Part shown: piece by piece, positions 1-5,960 of the stretch
How the letters are laid out: every line of letters starts with the position of its first letter
Numbering within the stretch: position 1 is the stretch's first letter
The notes under the pieces: generated by a model
Database searches by the model: none
What the model was told of the DNA's origin: nothing
The model's input: only the letters and a program-made list of their open reading frames with translations
Program-made: the position numbers and the translations under genes
Assembly (NCBI GenBank): GCA_946618745.1
Contig: CAMOLN010000028.1
Span: forward strand, 1-8,349
Length of the DNA stretch: 8,349 nucleotides
Reading direction: 5' to 3'
DNA from: an uncultured Alphaproteobacteria bacterium
Lineage (GTDB): Bacteria; Pseudomonadota; Alphaproteobacteria; RF32; CAG-239

Positions 1-1
1 A

Positions 2-430
2 AGAGGTAAAAATACGGTAGAGAAAACTTCTGCACAATGGGGATTGCCTTTGTCTTATGCGGCGATAGCTTATGGGAAGTTGGTTAAGAAGTTGTTGGAT
101 AAGAAGGAAGAATGCGGGTTTTGGGATAAAGAAGAAGCAAAATTGTTTGTTGAATGTTTTAATAAAAACCAAGAATATATAAAGCGGACTTATGGGAATA
201 TAAGCGGTTGCTTTGAAAACGGAGAAAAGTTTTTAAAGGCAGACGGTAAAGAAATCGAGCCGTTTCGGAAACCGGAAGCTTATCAAGCTGTGACAACGGA
301 ATTAAATACAAATAAATTTGGTTTTATTCCGGGAGTCAATGATCATTTGGGATGGGATGCAGCAAAATGCTATGAAGCCTCAAAATTGTTTTTAGGCAAT
401 TTGGAGAGGATTGAAAAAAACATCTTCTGA
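2..430 (+). CDS. Unrecognised protein, C-terminal fragment (5' end outside window)
   Basis: The reading frame is open from base 2 to a TGA at 428-430, giving about 142 residues. A TTG at 44 could be read as a start, but it has no Shine-Dalgarno sequence and the frame continues upstream as RGKNTVEKTSAQWG, so the gene very probably begins outside the window. The fragment is soluble-looking, mixed charged and aromatic, with no membrane segment or signal peptide in the visible part. It has Trp-rich motifs (SAQWG, CGFWDKEE, DHLGWDAAKCYEASKLF) and several Cys residues, and ends in a likely amphipathic helix (SKLFLGNLERIEKN). I do not recognise the family and assign no function. The last codons overlap a hairpin that terminates the opposing gene. 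Base composition looks like that of the neighbours. Confidence is for it being a real coding region. Confidence 0.7.
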   Translation, partial: RGKNTVEKTSAQWGLPLSYAAIAYGKLVKKLLDKKEECGFWDKEEAKLFVECFNKNQEYIKRTYGNISGCFENGEKFLKADGKEIEPFRKPEAYQAVTTELNTNKFGFIPGVNDHLGWDAAKCYEASKLFLGNLERIEKNIF

Positions 431-449
431 ACTCTTAAATTCAGAAGAT
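414..449 (-). terminator. Intrinsic terminator for the minus-strand SDR gene
   Basis: Bases 422-431 (atcttctgaa) and 440-449 (ttcagaagat) form a perfect 10-bp stem around an 8-nt loop. The A-run at 414-420 becomes a seven-T run directly after the stem on the minus strand, which is the layout of a Rho-independent terminator for the leftward gene stopping at 460. On the + strand the stem is not followed by a T-run, so it should work poorly for the left-edge gene, whose stop codon lies inside the left arm. Confidence 0.8.
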
Positions 450-459
450 ATTAGTGTAA

Positions 460-1224
460 TTATACCTTGTAAGGCATTTTTCGGTAAATCCATTCACTTA
501 TAAAATCGGGTAAAATAGAAACAAACCAGGCTCCAAGACGCATAGGCCATGGAAAAGCAATTAGTCCGATATTTTTTTCTACACGCTTGGCAATAAGTTC
601 TGCGGCTTTATCTGCTTCCATAAAGAACGGCATGGGGCAGGTGTTTTTATCGGTAATTCGTGAACGCACGAATCCGGGGGCGAGAGTGGAAACTTTAATG
701 TTGTATTTTTTATTTAAATCAATACGTAAGGCTTCGCCCCATGCTTTAACACAGGCTTTGGTGGCAGAATATGACGGGCAGGCGGGAAGTCCGTGATAGC
801 CGGCGATAGATGCGGTAATGACAATATGTTTGGGTTGTTCTGTAGGGGCATTTTTGAAAATTTCGATTGCGGGTAAAACAGTATTTACTACACCGCCGAC
901 ATTGACAGCAAAAGTACGACGGATGTTTTCGGAAATTTCCTGAGTGGTGGAAACGCCGGCATTGGCAAAAATCAGTTGTAAAGGTGCAATTTGATTGGAG
1001 TGAATAATCCATTTTTCGGTTTTTGCAGAATCGGTAATATCTAAGATTTCATCATATACCTGGGTGCCATATTTACGGCAGCGTTCAGCCACATCTTTTA
1101 ATCTTTCGGCATTGCGACCGCAGATAAAAAGGTTTTTAACGCCGTTTTGGGCGTAATAAATTGCTAAAGCTTCGCCTATACCTGAAGAAGCTCCGGTAAT
1201 AAGAATATTTTGATATTTGGTCAA
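460..1224 (-). CDS. Short-chain dehydrogenase/reductase (SDR) family oxidoreductase
   Basis: A 254-residue classical SDR, the usual length for the family. The Rossmann nucleotide-binding motif TGASSGIG is at residues 10-17, with the NAG motif at 88-90. The catalytic tetrad is complete: N108, S139, Y152 and K156 (YSATK). After the first strand the motif CGRN (35-38) carries Arg where many NADP-using members do, so NADP(H) is a reasonable guess. The C-terminus (about 215-250) is hydrophobic and tryptophan-rich (FPWPMRLGAWF, ISEWIYRKMP), as in SDRs that sit at membranes and act on lipids or other hydrophobic substrates; that role is inferred. The substrate cannot be named. The start is a TTG (bases 1222-1224) chosen because a strong AAGGAGA lies 6 nt upstream. 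It is transcribed divergently from yicC across an 80-nt gap and ends at a good terminator. Confidence 0.92.
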   Translation of the reverse strand: MTKYQNILITGASSGIGEALAIYYAQNGVKNLFICGRNAERLKDVAERCRKYGTQVYDEILDITDSAKTEKWIIHSNQIAPLQLIFANAGVSTTQEISENIRRTFAVNVGGVVNTVLPAIEIFKNAPTEQPKHIVITASIAGYHGLPACPSYSATKACVKAWGEALRIDLNKKYNIKVSTLAPGFVRSRITDKNTCPMPFFMEADKAAELIAKRVEKNIGLIAFPWPMRLGAWFVSILPDFISEWIYRKMPYKV

Positions 1225-1230
1225 ATCGGT

Positions 1231-1237
1231 TCTCCTT
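1231..1237 (-). promoter_or_regulatory. Shine-Dalgarno AAGGAGA deciding a TTG start (SDR)
   Basis: On the minus strand AAGGAGA stands 6 nt before the TTG at 1224-1222. It supports this non-ATG start over later in-frame codons. Confidence 0.75.
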
Positions 1238-1291
1238 AAAAACTTTTTAATATTTTGGAATTAAACTGTCAGATAAATTTGATGTTTAATG

Positions 1292-1297
1292 AAAGGA
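1292..1297 (+). promoter_or_regulatory. Shine-Dalgarno AAAGGA deciding a TTG start (yicC)
   Basis: AAAGGA lies 7 nt before the TTG at 1305. The product then begins MSIASMTGFAR, where the family N-terminus is expected. A later in-frame ATG (codon 6) would cut into the conserved MTGFAR motif region and has no comparable site. Confidence 0.7.
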
Positions 1298-1304
1298 CAC
1301 TACA

Positions 1305-2207
1305 TTGAGTATAGCAAGTATGACAGGTTTTGCAAGAGTTAACGGACAATGTGTGCTTGGTGGGGAGACTATAGACTGGTTATGGGAGGCCAAGAGCGTT
1401 AACGGCAAAGGATTGGAAATTAAGAGCAGAATGCCTTTGGGATATGATGATTTGGGATTGGTTTTAAAAAATGAGGCGGCTAAATATTTGGTGCGCGGAA
1501 ATGTCAGTTTTAATTTAGAAATTAACAGAGCTAACAATCATAAAAAAGCAGTTGTTGATGAGGCATTTTTAATGGAACTGACACAGAAAGCAATAGAGTT
1601 AGCTGATAAGTTTAAAGGAAAAATAACGGCATCCAGTGCGGCAGAATTGTTGAGCTTAAAAGGTGTGGTAGAAATAGAAGAAAATGCGCTTGATGAAGAA
1701 GAACAAAAGATTTTAACACAAAAAATGATTGAAGATTTTGATAAATTGTGTGAAAATCTTAAGAAGGATAGAAAAAGTGAAGGTAAAAAAATAGCGTTAG
1801 CTTTGGCTGATTTATTGGATAAAATTGAAGAATTAGTCAAGCTGATTGAAGCTAAAACAGAGAGTTTACCGGAAAAGTTGCGGCAGAAGCTTAAAGAGCA
1901 GCTTGATAAATTTGCCAAAGATGTGGAAGTAGATGAAGATAAGATAGCTCAAGAGTTAGTATTGTTGGTTACCAGAGCTGATATAAGAGAAGAAATTGAC
2001 AGGCTCAAAGCTCATATAAATGCGGCGAGAGAGCTTTTAGGAAAAGAAGAAGCGGTGGGGCGCAGATTGGATTTTTTGTGTCAGGAGCTTAATCGAGAGG
2101 CAAATACGACTTGTTCAAAGTCGGTAGATATCGAGATTACTAATTGGGCTATGGAATTGAAAGTATTGATTGAACAATTTAGAGAACAAGTGCAAAATAT
2201 TGAATAA
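1305..2207 (+). CDS. yicC: YicC family endoribonuclease
   Basis: At 300 residues it is slightly longer than E. coli YicC. The N-terminal YicC-like domain shows the family hallmarks MTGFAR (6-11) and W-E-x-KSVNxKxLEIKxR (27-42). The centre (about 110-220) is Lys/Glu-rich and probably helical or coiled coil. The C-terminal domain (DUF1732) contains the conserved block RADIREEIDRLKAH and then GRRLDFLCQELNREANTTCSKS (252-273), which is the strongest signature. E. coli YicC has been reported to act as an endoribonuclease that influences small-RNA turnover; that activity is transferred by homology. The gene starts at TTG with a good Shine-Dalgarno and lies 14 nt upstream of gmk, the common alphaproteobacterial arrangement, so the two are surely co-transcribed. 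The promoter must lie in the short divergent gap 1238-1291, but I could not identify a convincing -35/-10 pair there. Confidence 0.95.
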   Translation: MSIASMTGFARVNGQCVLGGETIDWLWEAKSVNGKGLEIKSRMPLGYDDLGLVLKNEAAKYLVRGNVSFNLEINRANNHKKAVVDEAFLMELTQKAIELADKFKGKITASSAAELLSLKGVVEIEENALDEEEQKILTQKMIEDFDKLCENLKKDRKSEGKKIALALADLLDKIEELVKLIEAKTESLPEKLRQKLKEQLDKFAKDVEVDEDKIAQELVLLVTRADIREEIDRLKAHINAARELLGKEEAVGRRLDFLCQELNREANTTCSKSVDIEITNWAMELKVLIEQFREQVQNIE

Positions 2208-2221
2208 AAGGAGTTAAAACA

Positions 2222-2893
2222 ATGGATGAGATTATTGATCGTTTGCGTAAAGTCAGAAAAGGAGCAATGTTCGTTGTAGGGGCTCCTTCAGGAACAGGTA
2301 AGGGAACGGTAATAAAAGAAATTTTGAAAAATGACAGTAATATCAAATTTTCGGTTTCTGTTACGACCAGAGCTCCACGTGTCGGTGAGGTTGAAGGTGT
2401 TGATTATTATTTTGTTACCGATGATCAATATAATGAATTTTTAAAACAAGATGCTTTTTATGAATATGTTGATTCGCAATATGGTTCCAGATACGGGACA
2501 TTACGTTCGGAAGTTGACAGTTTTATCAATGTTGGACAAGATGTGATATTTGATATGGATTGGGCAGGTTTACGACAACTGAGAGAAAAAGCAGGGAGTG
2601 ATGTTGTAGCTATTTATCTGTTACCGCCTTCAGTGCGTGAATTGCGCAAACGATTAGAGGGGCGGGGAACAGATAGCAAAGAAGTTATTGATAAACGTAT
2701 GGGAATAATTTTGGATAAGATAAGCCATTGGGATGAATTTGATTATGTTATCGTAAATGTCAGTTTACAAGAAACAGTTACTAAAATTCAAAAAATTATT
2801 TCCGGCGAAAGAATGCGCAGAGTGAGACAAGTAGGATTAAAAGGATTTGTGCGCGAGCTTATGAAAGAAGCAGAAGAAGAAGAAAAAAATTAA
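2222..2893 (+). CDS. gmk: Guanylate kinase
   Basis: A 223-residue guanylate kinase, which phosphorylates GMP to GDP with ATP in the cytoplasm, an essential step in GTP/dGTP supply. The P-loop APSGTGKGT is at residues 21-29 with K27. The GMP-binding segment VSVTTRAPRVGEVEGVDYYF, the YGSRYGT motif, an aspartate-containing strand (VIFDMDWAG) and the lid motif RLEGRGTDSKEVIDKR are all recognisable, so it should be active. The tail is highly acidic (EAEEEEKN), outside the conserved fold. The ATG at 2222 has AAAGGAG 8 nt upstream. It is the second gene of the yicC-gmk operon. Its TAA stop shares the palindrome TTAA with the stop of the convergent Sel1 gene. Confidence 0.97.
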   Translation: MDEIIDRLRKVRKGAMFVVGAPSGTGKGTVIKEILKNDSNIKFSVSVTTRAPRVGEVEGVDYYFVTDDQYNEFLKQDAFYEYVDSQYGSRYGTLRSEVDSFINVGQDVIFDMDWAGLRQLREKAGSDVVAIYLLPPSVRELRKRLEGRGTDSKEVIDKRMGIILDKISHWDEFDYVIVNVSLQETVTKIQKIISGERMRRVRQVGLKGFVRELMKEAEEEEKN

Positions 2894-2905
2894 CGCAAAT
2901 TTTTT
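2884..2905. terminator. Possible weak bidirectional terminator between gmk and the Sel1 gene
   Basis: Bases 2884-2891 (aaaaaatt) and 2898-2905 (aatttttt) can form an 8-bp A/T-only stem with a 6-nt loop, giving T-rich 3' ends on both strands. It overlaps both stop codons. An all-A/T stem is weak, so it may only help separate the converging transcripts; no better terminator is visible for either gene. Confidence 0.3.
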
Positions 2906-3462
2906 ACTTGTTGACGCTGTGTTTCGTTCATAGCCTTGTAAACTATCATAGCGTTGCGTTCGGCATTGGTAACATTAAGTAAGGCAGCTTTTTTATAAAG
3001 ATTAAAAGCTTCGACGAAGTCTGTGGTAACACCGACTCCTTTGGTATACATCCAAGCAAGAATTTCAATGGCTTTGGCATCGCCGTCATGGGCGCGGGAG
3101 TATATTTCGTCAAGCTCAAGAGGAGTAACTTGGTTTGATTTTATTGCAGCAATAGTTTTTAACCATTGATAATGGCGGGCTTTATCTAAAGCATCAATTT
3201 CCGCAAAATCAGATGAAAGTTTTAACCGTTTATTGGGATCAATGGTTTTAAGATTATTCGTAGCGGGAATAACTTTTTTAAGTTCTTCATCTGATAACAA
3301 AACATCCGGTTGATGACGATTTTTTACAAAAAGCGGTAAATAACCGGAGTTGTTTGAGCGGATAATGTCACGATATATGCCGTCAAGGCTGGTTGCCTGA
3401 GCATTAAACGCCATAACAAGAATGTCAATCATTAAAAAATAAAGTATTTTTCGCCAAAGCAT
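2890..3462 (-). CDS. Secreted Sel1-repeat protein
   Basis: A 190-residue protein with a likely signal peptide: WRK near the N-terminus, a hydrophobic core (residues 6-19) and a cleavage-like AQA at 21-23, implying export to the periplasm. Residues about 124-161 match one Sel1-type helical repeat (AHDGDAKAIEILAWMYTKG, then GV..D..EAFNLYKKAA). The region between about 25 and 120 is polar and unrecognised. Sel1/TPR-like repeats normally mediate protein-protein contacts; no partner can be named. The ATG at 3462 is preceded by AAAGGGA at a long spacing of 13 nt. A second in-frame Met (codon 11) lacks a ribosome-binding site and would destroy the signal peptide. It is convergent with gmk, sharing TTAA at the stops, and divergent from the cysK-like gene. 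Confidence 0.82.
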   Translation of the reverse strand: MLWRKILYFLMIDILVMAFNAQATSLDGIYRDIIRSNNSGYLPLFVKNRHQPDVLLSDEELKKVIPATNNLKTIDPNKRLKLSSDFAEIDALDKARHYQWLKTIAAIKSNQVTPLELDEIYSRAHDGDAKAIEILAWMYTKGVGVTTDFVEAFNLYKKAALLNVTNAERNAMIVYKAMNETQRQQVKNLR

Positions 3463-3490
3463 TACAAAAAATCGTCCCTTTAATTAAACG

Positions 3491-3519
3491 TTGCAATTAT
3501 AGATACTTTAGGTTATACA
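3491..3519 (+). promoter_or_regulatory. Sigma70-type promoter for the cysK-like gene
   Basis: TTGCAA at 3491-3496 and TATACA at 3514-3519 are separated by exactly 17 nt, placing initiation near 3526 and leaving a leader of about 40 nt that contains the AAAGGG site. It overlaps an opposing promoter. Confidence 0.6.
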
Positions 3520-3525
3520 GGTCTA
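3496..3525 (-). promoter_or_regulatory. Sigma70-type promoter for the Sel1 gene
   Basis: Read on the minus strand, TAGACC (3525-3520) and a perfect TATAAT (3501-3496) are 18 nt apart, giving initiation near 3489, just upstream of the Sel1 ribosome-binding site. The whole element lies inside the + strand promoter, so the two should compete. Confidence 0.5.
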
Positions 3526-3554
3526 TAAATTTTTGCGCTTTATAAACAAATAAG

Positions 3555-3560
3555 AAAGGG
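3555..3560 (+). promoter_or_regulatory. Shine-Dalgarno AAAGGG deciding a TTG start (cysK-like)
   Basis: AAAGGG lies 7 nt before the TTG at 3568. This start gives MKNFYESISQMIGKTPM, matching the usual CysK N-terminus. Confidence 0.7.
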
Positions 3561-3567
3561 TAAAGTC

Positions 3568-4485
3568 TTGAAAAATTTTTATGAGTCAATAAGCCAAATG
3601 ATTGGTAAAACACCTATGTATCATTTTGTTAAGTTGCAAAACAAATTGGCATTAAAAGCTGATATTTTCGGGAAATGCGAATTTTATAATCCGTTGTTTT
3701 CAATAAAAGATAGGGCGGCTTTACAAATGATTGAGGTTGCTTTAGAGGGTAAAACCGGAAATCAAAATGTTATTGTAGAAGCAACTTCGGGTAATTTGGG
3801 TGTGGCAATGGCGGCGATTTGCGCGCAAAAAGGAATTAAGGCGATGGCAATAATGCCGGAGGATACGGCAATTGAAAAGATAAAAATTATAAAATATTTC
3901 GGTGCTGATGTGGTGTTAACACCAAAGGAAGACGGTATGCAAGGAGCAATAGCAAAAGCACAGATGTTGAGTCAAAAATCACCGGATGTTATTTGGTTGA
4001 GACAATTTGAAAATAAAGCAAATCCCGAAGCTCATTTATTTAATACGGCTGTAGAAATCTGGGATGATATGAATGGCGAAGTTGACGGGATTATTTCGGC
4101 GGTGGGAACAGCCGGAACTTTAAGTGGAACAGCCAAAGCATTGAAAAGCTCGAATCCTGATTTGAAGATTATTGCGGTGGAGCCGTTGTCAAGTAATGTT
4201 TTGAACGGAGGTAAGAAAGGTCAACATCGAATTCGTGGAATCGGAGCAGGATTTGTTCCGCCTTTTTATGAAAAAGATTTGGTTGATGAAGTGATTGATG
4301 TTGAAGATAATGATGCCTGGGATATGGCAAGATTGGTAGCACAAACCGAAGGTTTGCCGATTGGAGTTTCGGCTGGAGCAGCAATGGTTGCTGCGGTGGA
4401 ATTAGCCCAAAGAGAAAGTTTTTCATGTAAAAAACTGGTTGTAATTTTGCCTGATGCTATTAACAATTATATTTCAGAGTTATGA
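3568..4485 (+). CDS. cysK: Cysteine synthase (O-acetylserine sulfhydrylase) family PLP enzyme, CysK type
   Basis: At 305 residues this is a fold-type II PLP enzyme of the cysteine synthase family, which normally makes cysteine from O-acetylserine and sulfide. The N-terminal IGKTPM (12-17) and NPLFSIKDR (41-49) place the PLP lysine at K47. The substrate loop is TSGNLG (73-78), the glutamine motif QFENKANPEAH starts at 147, and the phosphate-binding loop is GTAGT (181-185). HRIRGIGAGFVP (221-232) is the CysK-type signature rather than CysM. GVSAG (266-270) supplies the serine near the PLP nitrogen. Departures from CysK are Leu instead of Thr in the SGNTG loop, Ala for Gly in GTGGT, and loss of the terminal GERYLST-like end (here DAINNYISEL). 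A cysteine synthase is the best call, but another beta-replacement substrate is possible. It begins at TTG and has its own promoter; no clear terminator separates it from lptG. Confidence 0.85.
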   Translation: MKNFYESISQMIGKTPMYHFVKLQNKLALKADIFGKCEFYNPLFSIKDRAALQMIEVALEGKTGNQNVIVEATSGNLGVAMAAICAQKGIKAMAIMPEDTAIEKIKIIKYFGADVVLTPKEDGMQGAIAKAQMLSQKSPDVIWLRQFENKANPEAHLFNTAVEIWDDMNGEVDGIISAVGTAGTLSGTAKALKSSNPDLKIIAVEPLSSNVLNGGKKGQHRIRGIGAGFVPPFYEKDLVDEVIDVEDNDAWDMARLVAQTEGLPIGVSAGAAMVAAVELAQRESFSCKKLVVILPDAINNYISEL

Positions 4486-4509
4486 TTATTAACGATACTT
4501 AAAATTGAC

Positions 4510-4538
4510 TTGCAATTATATTAAAATTCGCTTAGTCT
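4510..4538 (+). promoter_or_regulatory. Possible promoter for lptG
   Basis: TTGCAA at 4510-4515, preceded by TTGACT at 4505-4510, is 17 nt from TAGTCT at 4533-4538. The -10 is poor. If used, transcription starts near 4545, which would exclude the TTG at 4539 as start of lptG and favour the ATG at 4572. Read-through from the cysK-like gene is the alternative. Confidence 0.3.
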
Positions 4539-4571
4539 TTGGGAAAAAATAATATTGAAGATGAATACGTT

Positions 4572-5678
4572 ATGAAACCTACTTCGATTTTAGGACGCTA
4601 TGTAAGTCGCCAGTTATTAGTTAATTTTTTGGCGGTATTGTTTATGATTTTAGGCGTCATATTTTTGTTTGAAATGGTGGAGCGGATAAGGCGAGTTTCC
4701 GGTAGTCCGGAATTCGGGTTGCTGTTTGCTTTACAAATGGCAATAGCCAGATTACCAAAAACAGTGGAACAGGTTTTCCCTTTTGTAATGATGATTGCTG
4801 CAATGGTAACATTTTGGCGGTTGGGTAAAACCAGTGAATATGTGGTAATGAGAGCGGCAGGAGTATCTGTGTGGAATTTTTTGCTGCCGGTTTGTATAGT
4901 AACTCTGATTGTAGGGTTGATTAATGTTATGGCGGTTAATCCGGTTGCGGCCAGTTTGTATGAGATGTATGAAACTTTGGAACGGCGATTTGATACTAAA
5001 GATCCGCGAGCAATGGTGTATTCGGAACAAGGTTTGTGGATAAGAGAGGCTATAGATGAAGACAAAACTATGGTATTACAAGCTAAAAAAATACAGCATG
5101 AAAAAGATGGTTTGTTATTGCGCGGGGTGGAATTAATCGAACTTGATAATAAATCACAACCGTTAAGATATATAGATGCTTTTGCAGGAGTTTTAGGTGA
5201 GGGATTTTTCAGCCTTAAAGATGTGAGAATATATAAAGCGGGGAATCCGATTGAAAAATTGGGCGAAATGAATTATAAAACAGTGTTGGATTTGGATAAA
5301 ATAGAAGATAGTTTTACAGAGCCGGAAGCAATATCTTTCTGGAGTTTGCCTAAAGTAATAAATTTTTATGATAAATCTGGTTTTGCGGTGCAACGACATC
5401 AAATGAGATTTTGGTCATTGTTTGTGTCTCCGTTATTTTTGGTTACGATGGTTTTATTAGCGGCAGTGTTTGCCTTGCGACCTTCGCATCGTCGCGGTGG
5501 GGTGATGTTTTTGATTGTCGGAGGAATTATTGCCGGATTTTCAACTTATTTCATGTCACAATTGGTTTATGCTATGGGAGTGAGTGATAGTTTACCGGTA
5601 TTTTTAGCGGTAATTGCGCCAACTATAATTACCGGTTCGATTGCAATACCGGTTTTGATGCAATTAGAAGGCGAATAA
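4572..5678 (+). CDS. lptG: LPS export ABC transporter permease LptG
   Basis: An inner-membrane permease of the YjgP/YjgQ family, 368 residues from the ATG at 4572. With LptF and the LptB ATPase it extracts lipopolysaccharide from the inner membrane and passes it to the LptC-A-D bridge. The layout is typical: membrane segments near 15-33, 62-84 and 97-117, a periplasmic beta-jellyroll region (about 120-275), then three more segments (about 287-365). LptG-like motifs include FWRLGKTSEYVVMRAAGVSVW in the coupling region and the FALRPSHRRGG loop. The frame is open further upstream to a TTG at 4539 with no ribosome-binding site; the ATG has only a weak GAAG, but its product starts at the expected place (MKPTSILGRYVSRQ). 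LptF, usually adjacent, is not in the window. Confidence 0.92.
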   Translation: MKPTSILGRYVSRQLLVNFLAVLFMILGVIFLFEMVERIRRVSGSPEFGLLFALQMAIARLPKTVEQVFPFVMMIAAMVTFWRLGKTSEYVVMRAAGVSVWNFLLPVCIVTLIVGLINVMAVNPVAASLYEMYETLERRFDTKDPRAMVYSEQGLWIREAIDEDKTMVLQAKKIQHEKDGLLLRGVELIELDNKSQPLRYIDAFAGVLGEGFFSLKDVRIYKAGNPIEKLGEMNYKTVLDLDKIEDSFTEPEAISFWSLPKVINFYDKSGFAVQRHQMRFWSLFVSPLFLVTMVLLAAVFALRPSHRRGGVMFLIVGGIIAGFSTYFMSQLVYAMGVSDSLPVFLAVIAPTIITGSIAIPVLMQLEGE

Positions 5679-5685
5679 GAGGGTA

Positions 5686-5734
5686 CGAATCTTTAGAGAA
5701 AATTCGAAGAAGCCTTTTTGCAACTTTCAGTTGC
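5686..5734. other. Two small hairpins in the lptG-rplY gap
   Basis: CGAAT (5686-5690) pairs with ATTCG (5702-5706), followed by a five-T run at 5715-5719. GCAACT (5720-5725) pairs with AGTTGC (5729-5734) around a 3-nt loop. The first could be a weak lptG terminator, though the T-run is 8 nt from the stem. The second has no T-run on either strand. The rest of 5735-5859 contains no gene I can support. Confidence 0.3.
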
Positions 5735-5859
5735 TCAGGGGTGACAGGTTTTGTTTACCGAGGAAAGCCTTGCTATTGTTTGCTATGATATTAAGGGTGG
5801 GGGAGAGAGCTGATTGAGGCAGGACAATAAAGGGAGTTTGTTTTTGAGCAAGAAAATGC

Positions 5860-5887
5860 TTGCAAAGTAAAAAAAATGTAGTATAAG
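5860..5887 (+). promoter_or_regulatory. Promoter for rplY
   Basis: TTGCAA (5860-5865) and TATAAG (5882-5887) are 16 nt apart, with an A-run in the spacer. Initiation would fall near 5893, giving a leader of about 68 nt. The -35 uses the same TTGCAA hexamer as the cysK-like promoter. A GCAAG/CTTGC inverted repeat (5848-5852, 5859-5863) overlaps the -35 and could be an operator, which is speculative. Confidence 0.55.
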
Positions 5888-5900
5888 GCGAATGAAAGTT

Positions 5901-5924
5901 CTTTGACACCCCTGGAGGTCAGAG
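5901..5924 (+). promoter_or_regulatory. Hairpin in the rplY 5' leader
   Basis: CTTTGAC (5901-5907) pairs with GTCAGAG (5918-5924), seven pairs including one G-U, around a loop carrying CCCCTGGAG. It lies upstream of the AAGGAAG ribosome-binding site at 5946-5952. Autogenous control of rplY through its leader is known in gammaproteobacteria; a similar role here is inference only. Confidence 0.4.
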
Positions 5925-5960
5925 AAAGAATGTTTAATTTTTTATAAGGAAGTCAAAAAA

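Noticed and set aside
1538..1918. A 126-codon minus-strand frame opposite yicC
   Set aside because: Ser/Leu-rich shadow of the Lys/Glu-rich yicC coding sequence, with no motif and no ribosome-binding site.
4539..4571. An upstream TTG start for lptG
   Set aside because: No ribosome-binding site precedes it and it may lie upstream of the transcription start. The ATG at 4572 gives the usual N-terminus, though the upstream start cannot be fully excluded.
4598..5065. Long minus-strand frames opposite lptG
   Set aside because: They are shadow frames of a clear membrane-protein gene, with no family signature of their own.
5720..5734. The GCAACT/AGTTGC hairpin as an intrinsic terminator
   Set aside because: Neither strand has a T-run directly after the stem.
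5727..5909. A 60-codon minus-strand frame in the lptG-rplY gap
   Set aside because: It starts at GTG without a ribosome-binding site, overlaps the rplY promoter and leader hairpin, and its translation has no recognisable motif. It looks like intergenic sequence.
5679..5960. A tRNA, 6S RNA or SRP RNA in the gap before rplY
   Set aside because: No tRNA TψC-arm sequence, no long rod-like fold with a central bubble and no SRP-type conserved core could be found by eye.
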